A stretch of DNA of 64,000 nucleotides from NCBI GenBank assembly GCA_018268855.1, contig JAFDVR010000010.1, forward strand, positions 1 to 64,000. Direction: 5' to 3'. How positions within the stretch are numbered: the stretch's first letter is position 1; each line of letters begins with the position of its first letter. Positions 8,246 through 17,474 of this stretch are shown one piece after another. A program made the position numbers and the translations under genes. This DNA is from Acidobacteriota bacterium (GTDB lineage: Bacteria; Acidobacteriota; Terriglobia; Terriglobales; Acidobacteriaceae). The notes under the pieces were generated by a model, which saw nothing but the letters and a program-made list of their open reading frames with translations, ran no database searches and had not been told where the DNA came from.

Positions 8246-10210
8246 CTATTCGTCTTGTTCGCGGAGTTTTGCTACTACGCTGAAGTCTTCGAGTGTGGTG
8301 GTGTCGCCTTTTACGTCGCCTGTTGTGGCGAGTTCGCGCAGGAGGCGGCGCATGATTTTGCCGGAGCGCGTTTTGGGTAGCTGCTGGGCGAAGCGGATCT
8401 CTTCGGGACGGGCGAGGGCACCGATCTCCTTTGCTACCCACTTCTTCAACTCATCTTTGAGTTCATTGCTGGCGGTGTGACCAGCTTCGAGCGAGACGAA
8501 GGCGACGATGGCCTGGCCCTTCATCTCGTCGGGACGGCCTACGACAGCGGCTTCTGCCACCTTGTTGTGGGCGACGAGGGCACTTTCAATCTCGGCGGTA
8601 CCGAGGCGGTGTCCGCTGATGTTGAGCACGTCGTCTACGCGGCCCATGAGCCAGTAGTAGCCGTCCGCGTCGCAGCGTGCGCCGTCGCCGCTGAAGTAGC
8701 TGCCGGGAATGTCGCTCCAGTAGGTCTTCTTGTAGCGTTCGGGATCGCCCCAGATGGTGCGCGCCATGGAGGGCCACGGACGACGCATCACCAGAAGTCC
8801 GCCCTGCCCTGCCGGGACGGGCTCGCCAGTCTGGGTGACGACCTCCGGCACGACGCCGAAGAAGGGTACGGTTGCCGAGCCGGGCTTGGTGGCGATGGCA
8901 CCGGGGATAGGCGTGATCATGTGCGTGCCGGTTTCAGTCTGCCACCATGTATCGACGATGGGGCAGCGCTCCTTGCCGATCTCGCGGTGGTACCACATCC
9001 ACGCTTCGGGGTTGATAGGTTCGCCGACGGTGCCGAGCAGGCGCAGCGATGCGAGTGAATGCTTGTGCACATACTCATCGCCCCACTTGATAAAGGCGCG
9101 GATGGCGGTGGGCGCGGTGTAGAAGACGGTGGCCTTGTGGTCGTCGATGATCTGCCAGAAACGGTCGCAGTCGGGGAAGTTGGGCGCGCCTTCGTACATG
9201 AGTACGGTTGCGCCGTTGGAGAGCGGCCCGTAGACAACATAGCTGTGGCCGGTGACCCAGCCGATGTCGGCAGTACAGAAGTAGATATCGTCTTCGTGCA
9301 GATCGAAGACGTACTTGGATGTGAGGTGCGCGCCTAGGCCGTAGCCTGCGGTGGTGTGGACGAGGCCCTTGGGCTTGCCGGTGGTTCCGCTGGTATAGAG
9401 GATGTAGAGCGGATCTTCGGAGTCCATCGCTTCGGGCGGGCAGTTCGCATCGGCCTTGGCGCAGAGATCGTGCCACCAGAAGTCGCGGCCTTCCTTCATC
9501 TCTACCGGCTTGCCGCTGCGCTGGAAGACGACGCAGCTTTGGATCGTCGGGCACTTTTCGAGCGCTTCATCGACGATGGCTTTCAGCTTGACGTCGCCGC
9601 CGCGGCGGAAGCTGGTGTCCTGCGTGATCATTACCTTGCAGTCGGAGTCGTTGACGCGGTCAACGATGGCGTGCGCGGCGAATCCACCGAAGATGACGGA
9701 GTGAATGACACCGATGCGCGCGCAGGCGAGCAGAGCGATGGCGAGTTCCGGGCACATGCCCATATAGATGGCGGCGCGGTCGCCCTTTTTGAGGCCGAGG
9801 CCTTTGAGCGCGTTGGCGAAGCGTTGCACTTCCGCGTGGAGTTCGGCGTAGGTGAGTTTGCGGACTTCGCCGGGCTCGCCTTCCCAGAGGAGCGCGACCT
9901 TGTCTGCGCGGGAGCCGAGCGCGTGGCGGTCGACGCAGTTGTAGCAGAGATTGATCTTGCCGTTGACGAACCACTTCGCCTCGGGCAGGTTCCACTCCAG
10001 CACCTTGGTGAAAGGCGCGATCCAGTCGAGTTCCTTTGCGGCTTCTGTCCAAAATCCGTCCGGATCGTCCACGGAACGGCGGTACATCGCGTCATACTCT
10101 TCGCGGGAGCGGATGTTGGCGCGCGCGGAGAAGGTAGCGGGCGGCGGGAAAACGCGGTCCTCACGAAGAAGTGAGTTCAGATTGTCATTCGTCTGCTCGG
10201 TGTTCAACAT
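8246..10210 (-). CDS. acs: Acetyl-CoA synthetase (AMP-forming)
   Basis: Activates acetate to acetyl-CoA via acetyl-AMP. 654 residues, the family length. Motifs: [17 protein letters not shown] (phosphate-binding loop), WWQTETG, the hinge and A8 region [20 protein letters not shown], and C-terminal [15 protein letters not shown] with the catalytic lysine that is the usual acetylation site. The N-terminal Acs domain is also present ([16 protein letters not shown]). Cytoplasmic and monocistronic. The start at 10210 is the first in-frame ATG with a weak GAAAG upstream. Confidence 0.96.
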   Translation of the reverse strand: MLNTEQTNDNLNSLLREDRVFPPPATFSARANIRSREEYDAMYRRSVDDPDGFWTEAAKELDWIAPFTKVLEWNLPEAKWFVNGKINLCYNCVDRHALGSRADKVALLWEGEPGEVRKLTYAELHAEVQRFANALKGLGLKKGDRAAIYMGMCPELAIALLACARIGVIHSVIFGGFAAHAIVDRVNDSDCKVMITQDTSFRRGGDVKLKAIVDEALEKCPTIQSCVVFQRSGKPVEMKEGRDFWWHDLCAKADANCPPEAMDSEDPLYILYTSGTTGKPKGLVHTTAGYGLGAHLTSKYVFDLHEDDIYFCTADIGWVTGHSYVVYGPLSNGATVLMYEGAPNFPDCDRFWQIIDDHKATVFYTAPTAIRAFIKWGDEYVHKHSLASLRLLGTVGEPINPEAWMWYHREIGKERCPIVDTWWQTETGTHMITPIPGAIATKPGSATVPFFGVVPEVVTQTGEPVPAGQGGLLVMRRPWPSMARTIWGDPERYKKTYWSDIPGSYFSGDGARCDADGYYWLMGRVDDVLNISGHRLGTAEIESALVAHNKVAEAAVVGRPDEMKGQAIVAFVSLEAGHTASNELKDELKKWVAKEIGALARPEEIRFAQQLPKTRSGKIMRRLLRELATTGDVKGDTTTLEDFSVVAKLREQDE

Positions 10211-10303
10211 GCTTCGCTTTCACAAGTGGAGTGTGACAGCGATTGTACAGTTGTAGTGCCGCTGTTGGCTGCATGGCGTTCCACCGGCTGTTAGGCTTTT
10301 TGC

Positions 10304-10525
10304 ATGTTCGGCTTCGGATGGTCGGTTTTTGTGGGAATTGCCCTGGGCTTTGGATTTGGCGTGGGCTGCGCGCTGGCAGTGATGTACTCCATCTTTATGG
10401 GTGGATACCGCGCCGCCATCCGCGAGGCCCGCATGGAGCCCAGGCCGGAACGGTATGTGCGCGCGCTCGAACGGGTGGACCAGGTGGTGGATGGCACTGG
10501 CATTGCGGGGCCGCATCGCGTTTAG
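10304..10525 (+). CDS. Small single-pass membrane protein, hypothetical
   Basis: 73 residues. A Gly-rich hydrophobic helix (about residues 5-32, WSVFVGIALGFGFGVGCALAVMY) is followed by a charged tail (REARMEPRPERYVRALERVD). I do not recognise a family. The one-helix plus charged tail layout and its fit in the divergent gap downstream of the acs promoter make it a plausible gene, but the Shine-Dalgarno is weak (TTAGG). Confidence 0.45.
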   Translation: MFGFGWSVFVGIALGFGFGVGCALAVMYSIFMGGYRAAIREARMEPRPERYVRALERVDQVVDGTGIAGPHRV

Positions 10526-10539
10526 CGTGTGGGTAGGTT

Positions 10540-11112
10540 TTACCGTCGCTCTAATGCCTGCTTCAATCCATGGATGTCTTTTGCGAGCGCATCGAGCTTG
10601 CGCATCATCTCCTGAAAATGTGCTGCGGGCGTGGCTTCTTCCTTTTTCTCAACGTAGAAGTTTCCGCTTGGCTCCAGCGCGCAGAAGGCTACTTCCTCTG
10701 CAGCATGAACCCCCTGTCTGTGCAACACAGTAACGAGTTCTTCTTCTGTAAGAATCTCTTTCTTCATGGCACGCTCATCTACTTTGCCGTCCTGAATCAG
10801 CACAGTGCGATCGCCTTGAAGCAGGTTCCAGAGCTTCGGCGTTTTGAAGAGGCCGCGGTTGACGATCCAGTTCACGGTGAGCAGAGCGAACGCGCCGACA
10901 AGGCCGCCGAGAACGGAGTTGTCTTCGCCGATGATCGCGTTCTGCACGGTGTTGGAGAGCGAGAGCAGAACGACGAGATCGAAGGGATTGATCTGCGCCA
11001 GCTCTCTTTTGCCAAAGAGGCGGAGAAAGAGGATGAGGAAGACGTAGACAATCATAGGCCGGAGGACCTTCTCCAGCAGAGGAAGCGGGACGTGGAACAT
11101 GTGTTCGAACAT
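10540..11112 (-). CDS. DUF421 (YetF-type) membrane protein
   Basis: 190 residues with two or three N-terminal transmembrane helices (about 16-31, 47-60, 66-84) and the DUF421 signature FLRLFGKRELAQINPFDLVVLLSLSN. The C-terminal soluble part reads TVLIQDGKVDERAMKKEILTEE and DVAFCALEPSGNFY-like (EEVAFCALEPSGNFYV), as in YetF. The family is linked to sporulation or redox membrane proteins in Bacillus, with no firm biochemical role. It starts 45 bp after galE ends, on the same strand, so the two may be co-transcribed. The start codon lies inside a 28-bp inverted repeat (11092-11119), and a second in-frame ATG lies 4 codons in. Confidence 0.82.
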   Translation of the reverse strand: MFEHMFHVPLPLLEKVLRPMIVYVFLILFLRLFGKRELAQINPFDLVVLLSLSNTVQNAIIGEDNSVLGGLVGAFALLTVNWIVNRGLFKTPKLWNLLQGDRTVLIQDGKVDERAMKKEILTEEELVTVLHRQGVHAAEEVAFCALEPSGNFYVEKKEEATPAAHFQEMMRKLDALAKDIHGLKQALERR

Positions 11113-11119
11113 GTTCCAC
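11092..11119. promoter_or_regulatory. Inverted repeat spanning the DUF421 start codon
   Basis: gtggaacatg (11092-11101) and catgttccac (11110-11119) are perfect 10-bp complements with an 8-nt loop, itself containing ttcgaa. The repeat contains both possible start codons of the DUF421 gene. It could fold in the mRNA and hide the initiation site, or be a protein-binding operator. No evidence decides between these. Confidence 0.4.
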
Positions 11120-11157
11120 AGCCTACGTCTGTTGATGCGTTGCTTGCGAGGAAATTG

Positions 11158-12126
11158 TTACTGGTAACGCTTCTGGTGCCATGCCCACGCGCTGGCGATG
11201 ATGTCGTCGATACGTGGGAAGTTCGGCTTCCAGCCAAGTTCCTGCTGAATGCGCGCGGAGCTGGCGACGAGCACGGCGGGATCGCCTGCACGGCGCGGCT
11301 CTTCTACCACTTCAATGGGCTTGCCGGTCACGCGGCGGACGGAGTCGATGACCTGGCGCACGGTGAAACCTTCTCCGTTGCCGATGTTGTAGATGGCGCG
11401 CGGCTGGCGCTCGAGGGAGTCGAACGCGAGCATGTGCGCGTCAGCGAGGTCGGAGACGTGGATGTAGTCGCGGATGCAGGTGCCGTCGGGTGTAGGGTAA
11501 TCGGTGCCGTAAATTTTGATGTTCTTGCGGCGGCCGAGTGCGGCGTCAAGGATGAGCGGGATGAGGTGCGACTCGGGCTCGTGCGCTTCGCCGTAGCCTT
11601 CAATAGCACCAGCCACATTGAAGTAGCGCAGCGAGGCGTAGCGAAGACCGAGTTGCGAGTTGAACCAGCGGAGCATGTACTCCACCAACAGCTTCGATTC
11701 CCCGTAAGGATTAGTCGGCTTGAGCTGCGCATCTTCCTTAATGGGCGTGGAGACAGGCTCGCCATAACACGCCGCTGTGGACGAGAAGACGAGATTATTC
11801 GTTCCAGTTGCGTGCATGGATTCCAGCAACGCAAGTGTGGAAGCGGTGTTGTTGCGGAAATAAATCTGGGGCTTTTCCATACTTTCGCCAGCTTCGATCA
11901 AAGCAGCGAAATGCATGACGCCATCAAACTTCCCCTCGCGTAAGGTCTTTTCCATCAATGCACGATCGGCAATATCGCCTTCGATAAAAGTGGCTTCTGG
12001 CGCAACCGCCTCACGCTTGCTGTGGCATAGATTGTCGTAGATGGTGACGCTGTGACCGGCAGCCAACAATTTGCGGGCCACAGTTCCGCCAATGTATCCG
12101 GCACCGCCAGTGACAAGAATATTCAT
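11158..12126 (-). CDS. galE: UDP-glucose 4-epimerase
   Basis: Interconverts UDP-glucose and UDP-galactose using tightly bound NAD. 322 residues. The Rossmann motif VTGGAGYIGGTVARKLL is at the N-terminus, the catalytic Ser/Thr segment is FSSTAACYGEPVS, and the YxxxK pair is in NPYGESKLLVEYML. LRYFNVAGA and IRDYIHVSDLADAH are typical GalE segments. It supplies UDP-galactose for envelope sugars or serves the Leloir pathway; no other gal genes are adjacent. The ATG at 12126 faces a 389-bp divergent gap with the TonB-like gene. Confidence 0.93.
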   Translation of the reverse strand: MNILVTGGAGYIGGTVARKLLAAGHSVTIYDNLCHSKREAVAPEATFIEGDIADRALMEKTLREGKFDGVMHFAALIEAGESMEKPQIYFRNNTASTLALLESMHATGTNNLVFSSTAACYGEPVSTPIKEDAQLKPTNPYGESKLLVEYMLRWFNSQLGLRYASLRYFNVAGAIEGYGEAHEPESHLIPLILDAALGRRKNIKIYGTDYPTPDGTCIRDYIHVSDLADAHMLAFDSLERQPRAIYNIGNGEGFTVRQVIDSVRRVTGKPIEVVEEPRRAGDPAVLVASSARIQQELGWKPNFPRIDDIIASAWAWHQKRYQ

Positions 12127-12515
12127 GGAGGGTATTGCACCTTTCGGGGGATTCCTCGTCTATCGTATCGACCTCATTCTTGCATAGGGGCGTCGGATTA
12201 CGGCGCTGCAACCAACGAAGTTCTCGCGCCATCCACACGCTTATACCGGTTTAGGAGAGGCGCAGGTTTGCAGGACGGGAGTTTGCAATTGCATTGAACG
12301 CTAAATTGCTTATGATCGAGGAAATATCCCGGCTGAATACAGACGGGAGCGGAGCTATCCAGCAGAGACAGCCCGGAAACTCAGCCGAGGTCCTTATTCA
12401 AGGCAGGCGAGAGCAACAACCTGTTCTGTTTAGATGTTCTGGCGCACTGCTCCACGTCGCCCTTGGCAAATAAACCGGCCCGAAGGTAACCGGGCATTGA
12501 AGGACTGCAACGTAC
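12127..12515 (+). promoter_or_regulatory. Gene-free gap with a structured-looking leader
   Basis: 389 bases between the galE and TonB-like starts, with no credible ORF. The part nearest the TonB-like gene can fold. cggctga (12330-12336) pairs with tcagccg (12381-12387), enclosing cggg/cccg (12344-12347 with 12372-12375) and a short gct/agc hairpin. A cctt/aagg hairpin follows at 12392-12403, then gcccg/cgggc (12478-12482 with 12491-12495), ending 20 bases before the ATG. This multi-helix layout looks like a cis-regulatory RNA, but I cannot match it to a known riboswitch class. The promoters of both genes must also lie here. Confidence 0.4.
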
Positions 12516-13838
12516 ATGGCTTTCGATTCTCCACGTCAGATTCCGCGCGATCCTCGCGACCCGTATGATCCGCGCGATCCCCGCAGCCCGCGATCCAGCG
12601 GAACTGGCCTTGAAGATGACCACACCGGGGAACCACCTCCATCGAGTGAACAGCCGCTGAATCAGCGCCTCGCTGCGCCACGTTCTATTACCGCTGCTAC
12701 GGAACGGCAGATGGCGGCCAATCATACGCCAGTAAACCGCCCATCACGGCAGATGAACGCGGCCGCACCGATACACTCGGAAGCGCCGCCGACGGACAAT
12801 CGCTTCAGGACCTTCGGTGTGCTGCCGGAGATGCACCAGAGCAAAGGATCCACCGTGAGCTCCATTGTGATCATGAGCATCGCGGTGGCACTGATTATCA
12901 TCCTTGGGTCGCAGGCCAAAAAAATCCAGCAGAAAATGAATTTAACGAAGCTGGAAGCTCCCATCCCCATCCAGAAAGAAGATATTCCCAAGCCAAAGCC
13001 GGTAATTAAGGAGCTGCCTAAGCCTCCCAAGCTCGAAACGCCTCAGCCAAAGATTGAGCTGCCAAAGATCGAAATGCCTGAGCCGCCGAAGATTCAGACT
13101 CCGGTGATGAAGGCAGAGCCCATTCCGGTTCCCATGCCCGCGCCGCCAAAGGCTGTTACGCCTCCTCCAGCGCCGGTGCAGATTGCGATCAACAGACCTC
13201 AGGCTGCTTCCACCGCAAACAATAATCCGCATCCGACTGCGATTCGTACTGGCAGCATGACGAACCCGATCCATAACACTTCGGGTCCGGCTGTCTCGCC
13301 CATTAACATGGGCCGAGCCGGCGCACCCGGGATGCCCGCAGGCAACACGGGCCTGGGCCCGGCCAGCAAAATTAACATTGCCGGGTCGGGCGCTCCGAAT
13401 GGAAAAATGGGCGGCACGGCGAACGCGCCGCATGCAATTGCCGGCGTTCGCAATGGTGCTCCGGGTGGGACTGGCCCCATGAATGCCCGCCCCACCGGTG
13501 TACAGATCGTGCAGGCCCATCCCCCCGCAGTCGCTATTGCTTCCACGCCCTCCTCTGCGGCTTCCAGAACGGCGCCTAAAGTTACCTATAAACCACCGGC
13601 ACCCTATACTGAAGAGGCCAAGGCTGCAAAGATTCAGGGTGTCGTGCAAGTAAAAATCCATGTTTCAGAAACAGGTCATGTTTCCGTCCTTGGAATCGTA
13701 GGCCATGGCCTGGGACATGGGTTGAATGAATCCGCTCTCCATTGCGCACAAGGCATGCGCATGACGCCTGCCATGGAGAATGGGCATCCTGTGCCGATTG
13801 ATACAGTTGTAACCATTACGTTCCAACTCGCCAGCTAA
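12516..13838 (+). CDS. TonB-like energy transducer
   Basis: 440 residues. The N-terminal cytoplasmic segment has a DPRDPYDPRDP Pro/Asp/Arg repeat (about 12-27). One transmembrane helix follows at about 114-132 (SSIVIMSIAVALIIILG), then a long Pro-rich periplasmic spacer (KPKPVIKELPKPPKLE, about 150-240), a Gly/Asn/Ala-rich stretch, and a C-terminal TonB domain (about 350-440) with YTEEAKAAKIQGVVQVKIHV. It is expected to couple inner-membrane energy to outer-membrane TonB-dependent receptors. No exbB/exbD is adjacent. The N-terminal cytoplasmic region of over 100 residues is longer than in classical TonB. Confidence is high for the domain, lower for partners. Confidence 0.8.
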   Translation: MAFDSPRQIPRDPRDPYDPRDPRSPRSSGTGLEDDHTGEPPPSSEQPLNQRLAAPRSITAATERQMAANHTPVNRPSRQMNAAAPIHSEAPPTDNRFRTFGVLPEMHQSKGSTVSSIVIMSIAVALIIILGSQAKKIQQKMNLTKLEAPIPIQKEDIPKPKPVIKELPKPPKLETPQPKIELPKIEMPEPPKIQTPVMKAEPIPVPMPAPPKAVTPPPAPVQIAINRPQAASTANNNPHPTAIRTGSMTNPIHNTSGPAVSPINMGRAGAPGMPAGNTGLGPASKINIAGSGAPNGKMGGTANAPHAIAGVRNGAPGGTGPMNARPTGVQIVQAHPPAVAIASTPSSAASRTAPKVTYKPPAPYTEEAKAAKIQGVVQVKIHVSETGHVSVLGIVGHGLGHGLNESALHCAQGMRMTPAMENGHPVPIDTVVTITFQLAS

Positions 13839-13953
13839 GAATGATGGCGAAGCATCATACATGTAGCTCAGTGGCGCTCAATCCGCGTCCAAGCAGTAGC
13901 AAGTTTCATAAAGCAAGTGTGGCCGCACAAGGCCACCGAGGAGCCGCTTGATC

Positions 13954-15891
13954 ATGATCAAACTCCGTACATCGTGCATCGCAAGCATGGTGCTGATGGC
14001 CGTTACCGCCGCACCTCTGCATGCGGCAATCCCCTTCTTCGGCAAAAAGGACAAGAAAGACAAACTCCCCGTCCGGAAACTCTCCGCTGCTCAAAGCGCG
14101 CTGATTGATAAAGCCATCGCGCGCGAGAAGGAAGTGGTTAAGACACTCAAAGAGCGTGCTCCCCTGGTTGAGACCTATATCCAGAATATGAAGCCGGATG
14201 CAGCCTTGCTGCAGGTGCCGGAGTCTGACCAGCATTTTCTCAGCCGTGTTGAATTCGACAAGGTCATCGGGAACGAGAACTACACCACCTCGCCCAAAAA
14301 GGCCGGACATCAAAAGGGCAGCAAACTCGGCTTCTTTAAGAACTCACTGAGCGCAATTTCGCATATCGCCGACAGCCTTCACCTGGAATTTCAGTCTGAC
14401 GGGTTTGTCCGCATGCTGATTCTGGAACAGAACAACTTCAATCGCCAGAATTACACCTTTGTCTTTGTTCGGAATGATTTTGTCGGGTCAGTTCCGGCGA
14501 TGGCGTTTGACGTTACTCCGGTGAAGATGCATCCGGGACAATTCCTGGGCCGTATCTGGATTGAACGCAATGGCGGCAATATCATCCGCTTTACCGGATC
14601 GTTTGCCGGCACTCAGAAGGAAGTAAGGGAGTTCTATCACTTCGATTCCTGGCGCACGAACGTACAGGAAAATCTCTGGCTGCCTACCTCCATCTACGTG
14701 GAAGAGTCCGATGAAAACAGCGAAGAAAACACACTGAAGTTCAAGGCAATCAATCACGTTTGGGGCTACATGCTTCAGGTGCCTCCAAAGGAGGCTGAGA
14801 ACGTAGATATCGAAGTGGCAGGCGCTACCGATGTCTCACAAGATGCACAGGATGTCAGTCCGCTGGGCGCACAACGCGCCTGGGTGCAGCAGGCGGAAGA
14901 CAACGTAATCGACCGCCTCTACAAAGCTGGCCTGCTCGATGCGCCATCTGACTTTGATAAGACACTGGAGCAGGTTGCGGGCAATATCCTTGCTTATAAC
15001 CAGATTCAGGTATCACGTCCTATCCGCTGCCGGACGTTGCTTACGGAACCTCTTGAGTCGGTCGCCATCGGCAATACGATCATCCTCTCCAAAGGTCTGA
15101 TCGACACGACCTCTGTACCTGGAAACAACAATGAACAGGTTTCCAACCTCTATGCCATTGTCGCCTTCCAGCTAGCGCATATCATCACCGGTCATCGACT
15201 GGACACAAAGTATGCCTTCAACGACCGGCTGCTCTTCCCAGACACCTCCACATTCTCCCGCATTCCCATGCACCACACGGACAAGGACAATGAAGAGGCT
15301 GCCAAGGAAACTTTGAAGTTGCTGGAACCCAAAGAATTGCAGGACGCGCAGGCGCAGTTCGGCCTCTATTTGGCGCAACTGCAACAACGTTCCAAAGCAC
15401 TCAAGGCGCTCAATGAGCCCATGCTTGGCGACAGCCTGATCAAAGACCCGAAGGAAAATACCTTCTGGCTGCAGGCGCTCATCGGCAAGGGGCCCAAGCT
15501 GGATATGAACGATCTGAAGCAGCAGGCGGCCATGCCCCTATCAGCCTTCCTCCGCTTCGATCCATGGACCGATCAGGTTGTTCAGATCCATGCTCCTTAC
15601 GAACCATTGCTCAGCTCACGCGACAAGATGCCGTTTGAGGTCACGCCGGTCTTTATGAAGCTGAGCTACTATAAGCCGCCTGTGGATGCGAATGGCGCCG
15701 CAGCAGCGGACCAGAATGCTGCTCCAGCAGGGACGAACGCTGCACCTGGAGAAACCACCACTGCACCCTCTGCGGGAGCCACGGCAGCCCCTGCGGGGGA
15801 AACAGCCGCTCCATCTGCAACCGAACCTGGAACAGCCGCTCCGGCCACAGAGACAACCACTCCACCACCGGCAGGCGCTGCAAATCAGTAA
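13954..15891 (+). CDS. Large exported M48-like protein lacking the zinc motif
   Basis: 645 residues from ATG 13954. A TTG two codons upstream is also open, but GAGGAG is only 4 bases from it. A signal peptide covers residues 1-25 (ending APLHA). The middle has a long beta-rich region (FVRMLILEQNNFNRQNYTFVF) like lipoprotein-sorting or DUF regions. Then IGNTIILSKGLIDT and LYAIVAFQLAHIITGH match the approach to the M48 metallopeptidase active site, but the HExxH positions read FQLAH (residues 405-409), so the first His and the Glu are gone. An acidic stretch follows (DKDNEEAAKE). The C-terminal 70 residues are Ala/Pro/Thr-rich. I infer a catalytically dead peptidase-like protein, probably periplasmic. 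It lies 115 bp after the TonB-like gene on the same strand and 123 bp before a beta-barrel gene. Confidence 0.7.
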   Translation: MIKLRTSCIASMVLMAVTAAPLHAAIPFFGKKDKKDKLPVRKLSAAQSALIDKAIAREKEVVKTLKERAPLVETYIQNMKPDAALLQVPESDQHFLSRVEFDKVIGNENYTTSPKKAGHQKGSKLGFFKNSLSAISHIADSLHLEFQSDGFVRMLILEQNNFNRQNYTFVFVRNDFVGSVPAMAFDVTPVKMHPGQFLGRIWIERNGGNIIRFTGSFAGTQKEVREFYHFDSWRTNVQENLWLPTSIYVEESDENSEENTLKFKAINHVWGYMLQVPPKEAENVDIEVAGATDVSQDAQDVSPLGAQRAWVQQAEDNVIDRLYKAGLLDAPSDFDKTLEQVAGNILAYNQIQVSRPIRCRTLLTEPLESVAIGNTIILSKGLIDTTSVPGNNNEQVSNLYAIVAFQLAHIITGHRLDTKYAFNDRLLFPDTSTFSRIPMHHTDKDNEEAAKETLKLLEPKELQDAQAQFGLYLAQLQQRSKALKALNEPMLGDSLIKDPKENTFWLQALIGKGPKLDMNDLKQQAAMPLSAFLRFDPWTDQVVQIHAPYEPLLSSRDKMPFEVTPVFMKLSYYKPPVDANGAAAADQNAAPAGTNAAPGETTTAPSAGATAAPAGETAAPSATEPGTAAPATETTTPPPAGAANQ

Positions 15892-16014
15892 TTTTGGCCT
15901 GACATGTTTCAACGGATGAAAGATGAGTTTTCCTGGGCCTACCAGTACACGGGAAGAGCGGAGAGGAGACCCAGTAGGCCTCCCTATCCGCCAAGATCAG
16001 ACAGGAGATTACTT

Positions 16015-16593
16015 TTGCGCCGAACATCTGTACTAGCTACCGCCGCTACCATCCTGCTAGGTCTGTGTGGGACCTTTGCCCATGCTCAGGCGCTACCGAC
16101 AGCGGTACGTGCTGGTGATCTGCAAGTCGGTGCCGGTCTGGTGGGTGCAAGATCGGATTATTCCACCATCAACTGGTATGGCATGGGTATCTATGCCACG
16201 TTCGACTTCCGCGCACACTGGGGGATCGAAGCTGATTTTCATCAGGTAAATGCTCCCAGTCCGGACATCATGTATGAACGCACCTACGAAATTGGGCCGC
16301 GTTATATCTGGCGCATTCATCGGTTCACGCCCTATGCCAAAGCCATGATCGGCCGTGGCGTTTTCAACTTCCAATATGCAGATCCGATCAAATCCACTCC
16401 TAACCATCCGGTATACATTCAGGCTGCCAACCTTGCTTATAACCTCTATACCTTTGGCGGAGGCGTGGATATGCGCGTCCTCAAACATGTGAATGCGCGC
16501 GTGGACTACGAATATCAGAACTGGATGAACTTCCCTCCCAATGGAGGTTTGTCGCCGCAGCTTGTGACCATCGGTGCTGCTTACCACTTCTAA
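16015..16593 (+). CDS. Small outer-membrane beta-barrel protein
   Basis: The TTG at 16015 is chosen as start. AGGAG (16003-16007) lies 7 bases before it, and the product then begins with a classic signal peptide (RRTSVLATAATILLGLCG, cleavage after AHA-Q). The longer in-frame version from ATG 15904 puts 37 Arg/Pro-rich residues in front of that signal. The mature part, about 165 residues, alternates polar and hydrophobic residues (LQVGAGLVGARSDY, GIYATFDFRAHWGIEADFH, VDMRVLKHVNARVDYEYQ) and ends in Phe (GAAYHF). This matches an OmpA-type 8-strand barrel with C-terminal insertion signal. Ligand unknown. The neighbour gene at 16667-17272 is a convergent, similar barrel. Confidence 0.78.
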   Translation: MRRTSVLATAATILLGLCGTFAHAQALPTAVRAGDLQVGAGLVGARSDYSTINWYGMGIYATFDFRAHWGIEADFHQVNAPSPDIMYERTYEIGPRYIWRIHRFTPYAKAMIGRGVFNFQYADPIKSTPNHPVYIQAANLAYNLYTFGGGVDMRVLKHVNARVDYEYQNWMNFPPNGGLSPQLVTIGAAYHF

Positions 16594-16614
16594 AGCTGCA
16601 AACTTCTATAAAAC

Positions 16615-16653
16615 CATGAGAAAAGCCCCGCTTATCGCGGGGCTTTTCTCATG
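16615..16653. terminator. Bidirectional intrinsic terminator
   Basis: A perfect 17-bp stem, catgagaaaagccccgc (16615-16631) with its complement 16637-16653, and a 5-nt loop. A/T runs in the stem make it work both ways. It lies between two convergent beta-barrel genes. Confidence 0.9.
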
Positions 16654-16666
16654 GAAAGTGAAGAAT

Positions 16667-17272
16667 TTAGAAGTGGTAAGCGATGCCGATCGCAGGCATG
16701 GAGACTACCTCGTAACGGTTTGTTTTGAAGGCGTCCGCAGGAGCATGGAAATCGGGTGCTTTCATAACGAATGCACGATATTGCAGACGGATGTCGTAGC
16801 TTGGGCTCAACTCATACGCCACACCGCCGCCGAACAGCAGACCGACATTCGTGTTCTGTCTCAGGTCCAGAAAAAACGTGTTGTAATCGCGGATTGGCGT
16901 AAGGATAAATCCACCTACGCCCGCTTCAACAAATGGGTTGAAGTTACCGTAATTACGCGTGTAGACATAAGCTCCCGTAACTTCCTGCTGACGCACATGC
17001 ACACGCGCATTGGAAAACGAGCTGGAGCGGAAGATGTCTGCATACTGCGACCAGGAGTAGTTCAGCTCAAGCGCGCTCCGCGGCGTGACCATATAACGGT
17101 AGCTAACCAGCGCGCCAACCGCCATGTTCTGGTTCATTTGCACGTTGCGGCCATTCACCTGCGGACCGAACGTGCCTGTCGCGCTGATGCTCACATCCTG
17201 CCGGCTTTCCTGGCCTACCATGGTGGCCGCCGCAGACAGCAACAGAGCACCCAACAAAATCGTCTTCTTCAT
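16667..17272 (-). CDS. Small outer-membrane beta-barrel protein
   Basis: 201 residues from the ATG at 17272, which gives a signal peptide MKKTILLGALLLSAAATMVG; the open frame runs 95 codons further upstream but without protein-like sequence. The mature part shows amphipathic strands (AVGALVSYRYMVTPRSALELN, VTGAYVYTRNYGNFNPFVEAG, NVGLLFGGGVAYELSPSYDI) and a terminal Phe (GIAYHF), as in OmpX/OmpA-like porins of Acidobacteriota. It ends with the same IG.AYHF as the convergent barrel at 16015-16593, so the two may be related. Function unknown. Confidence 0.78.
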   Translation of the reverse strand: MKKTILLGALLLSAAATMVGQESRQDVSISATGTFGPQVNGRNVQMNQNMAVGALVSYRYMVTPRSALELNYSWSQYADIFRSSSFSNARVHVRQQEVTGAYVYTRNYGNFNPFVEAGVGGFILTPIRDYNTFFLDLRQNTNVGLLFGGGVAYELSPSYDIRLQYRAFVMKAPDFHAPADAFKTNRYEVVSMPAIGIAYHF

Positions 17273-17474
17273 TCTGTGATTCGAACCTCTCACCTTTCCG
17301 GCACATGCGCCTGTGCGCGAAAGCCGTCTCCATATTGTACCTGCCCTGCGGCTGTAAACCCGCAGAACTTCGTCGGGATGGTGAATGGACGCGCGAAACG
17401 GAAAAAGGCGGCTGTCCGTTCTGCACATTTTTTGTGAGCCGCTCGCTGTTCCCCCTTCGATTGACGCGCAAACT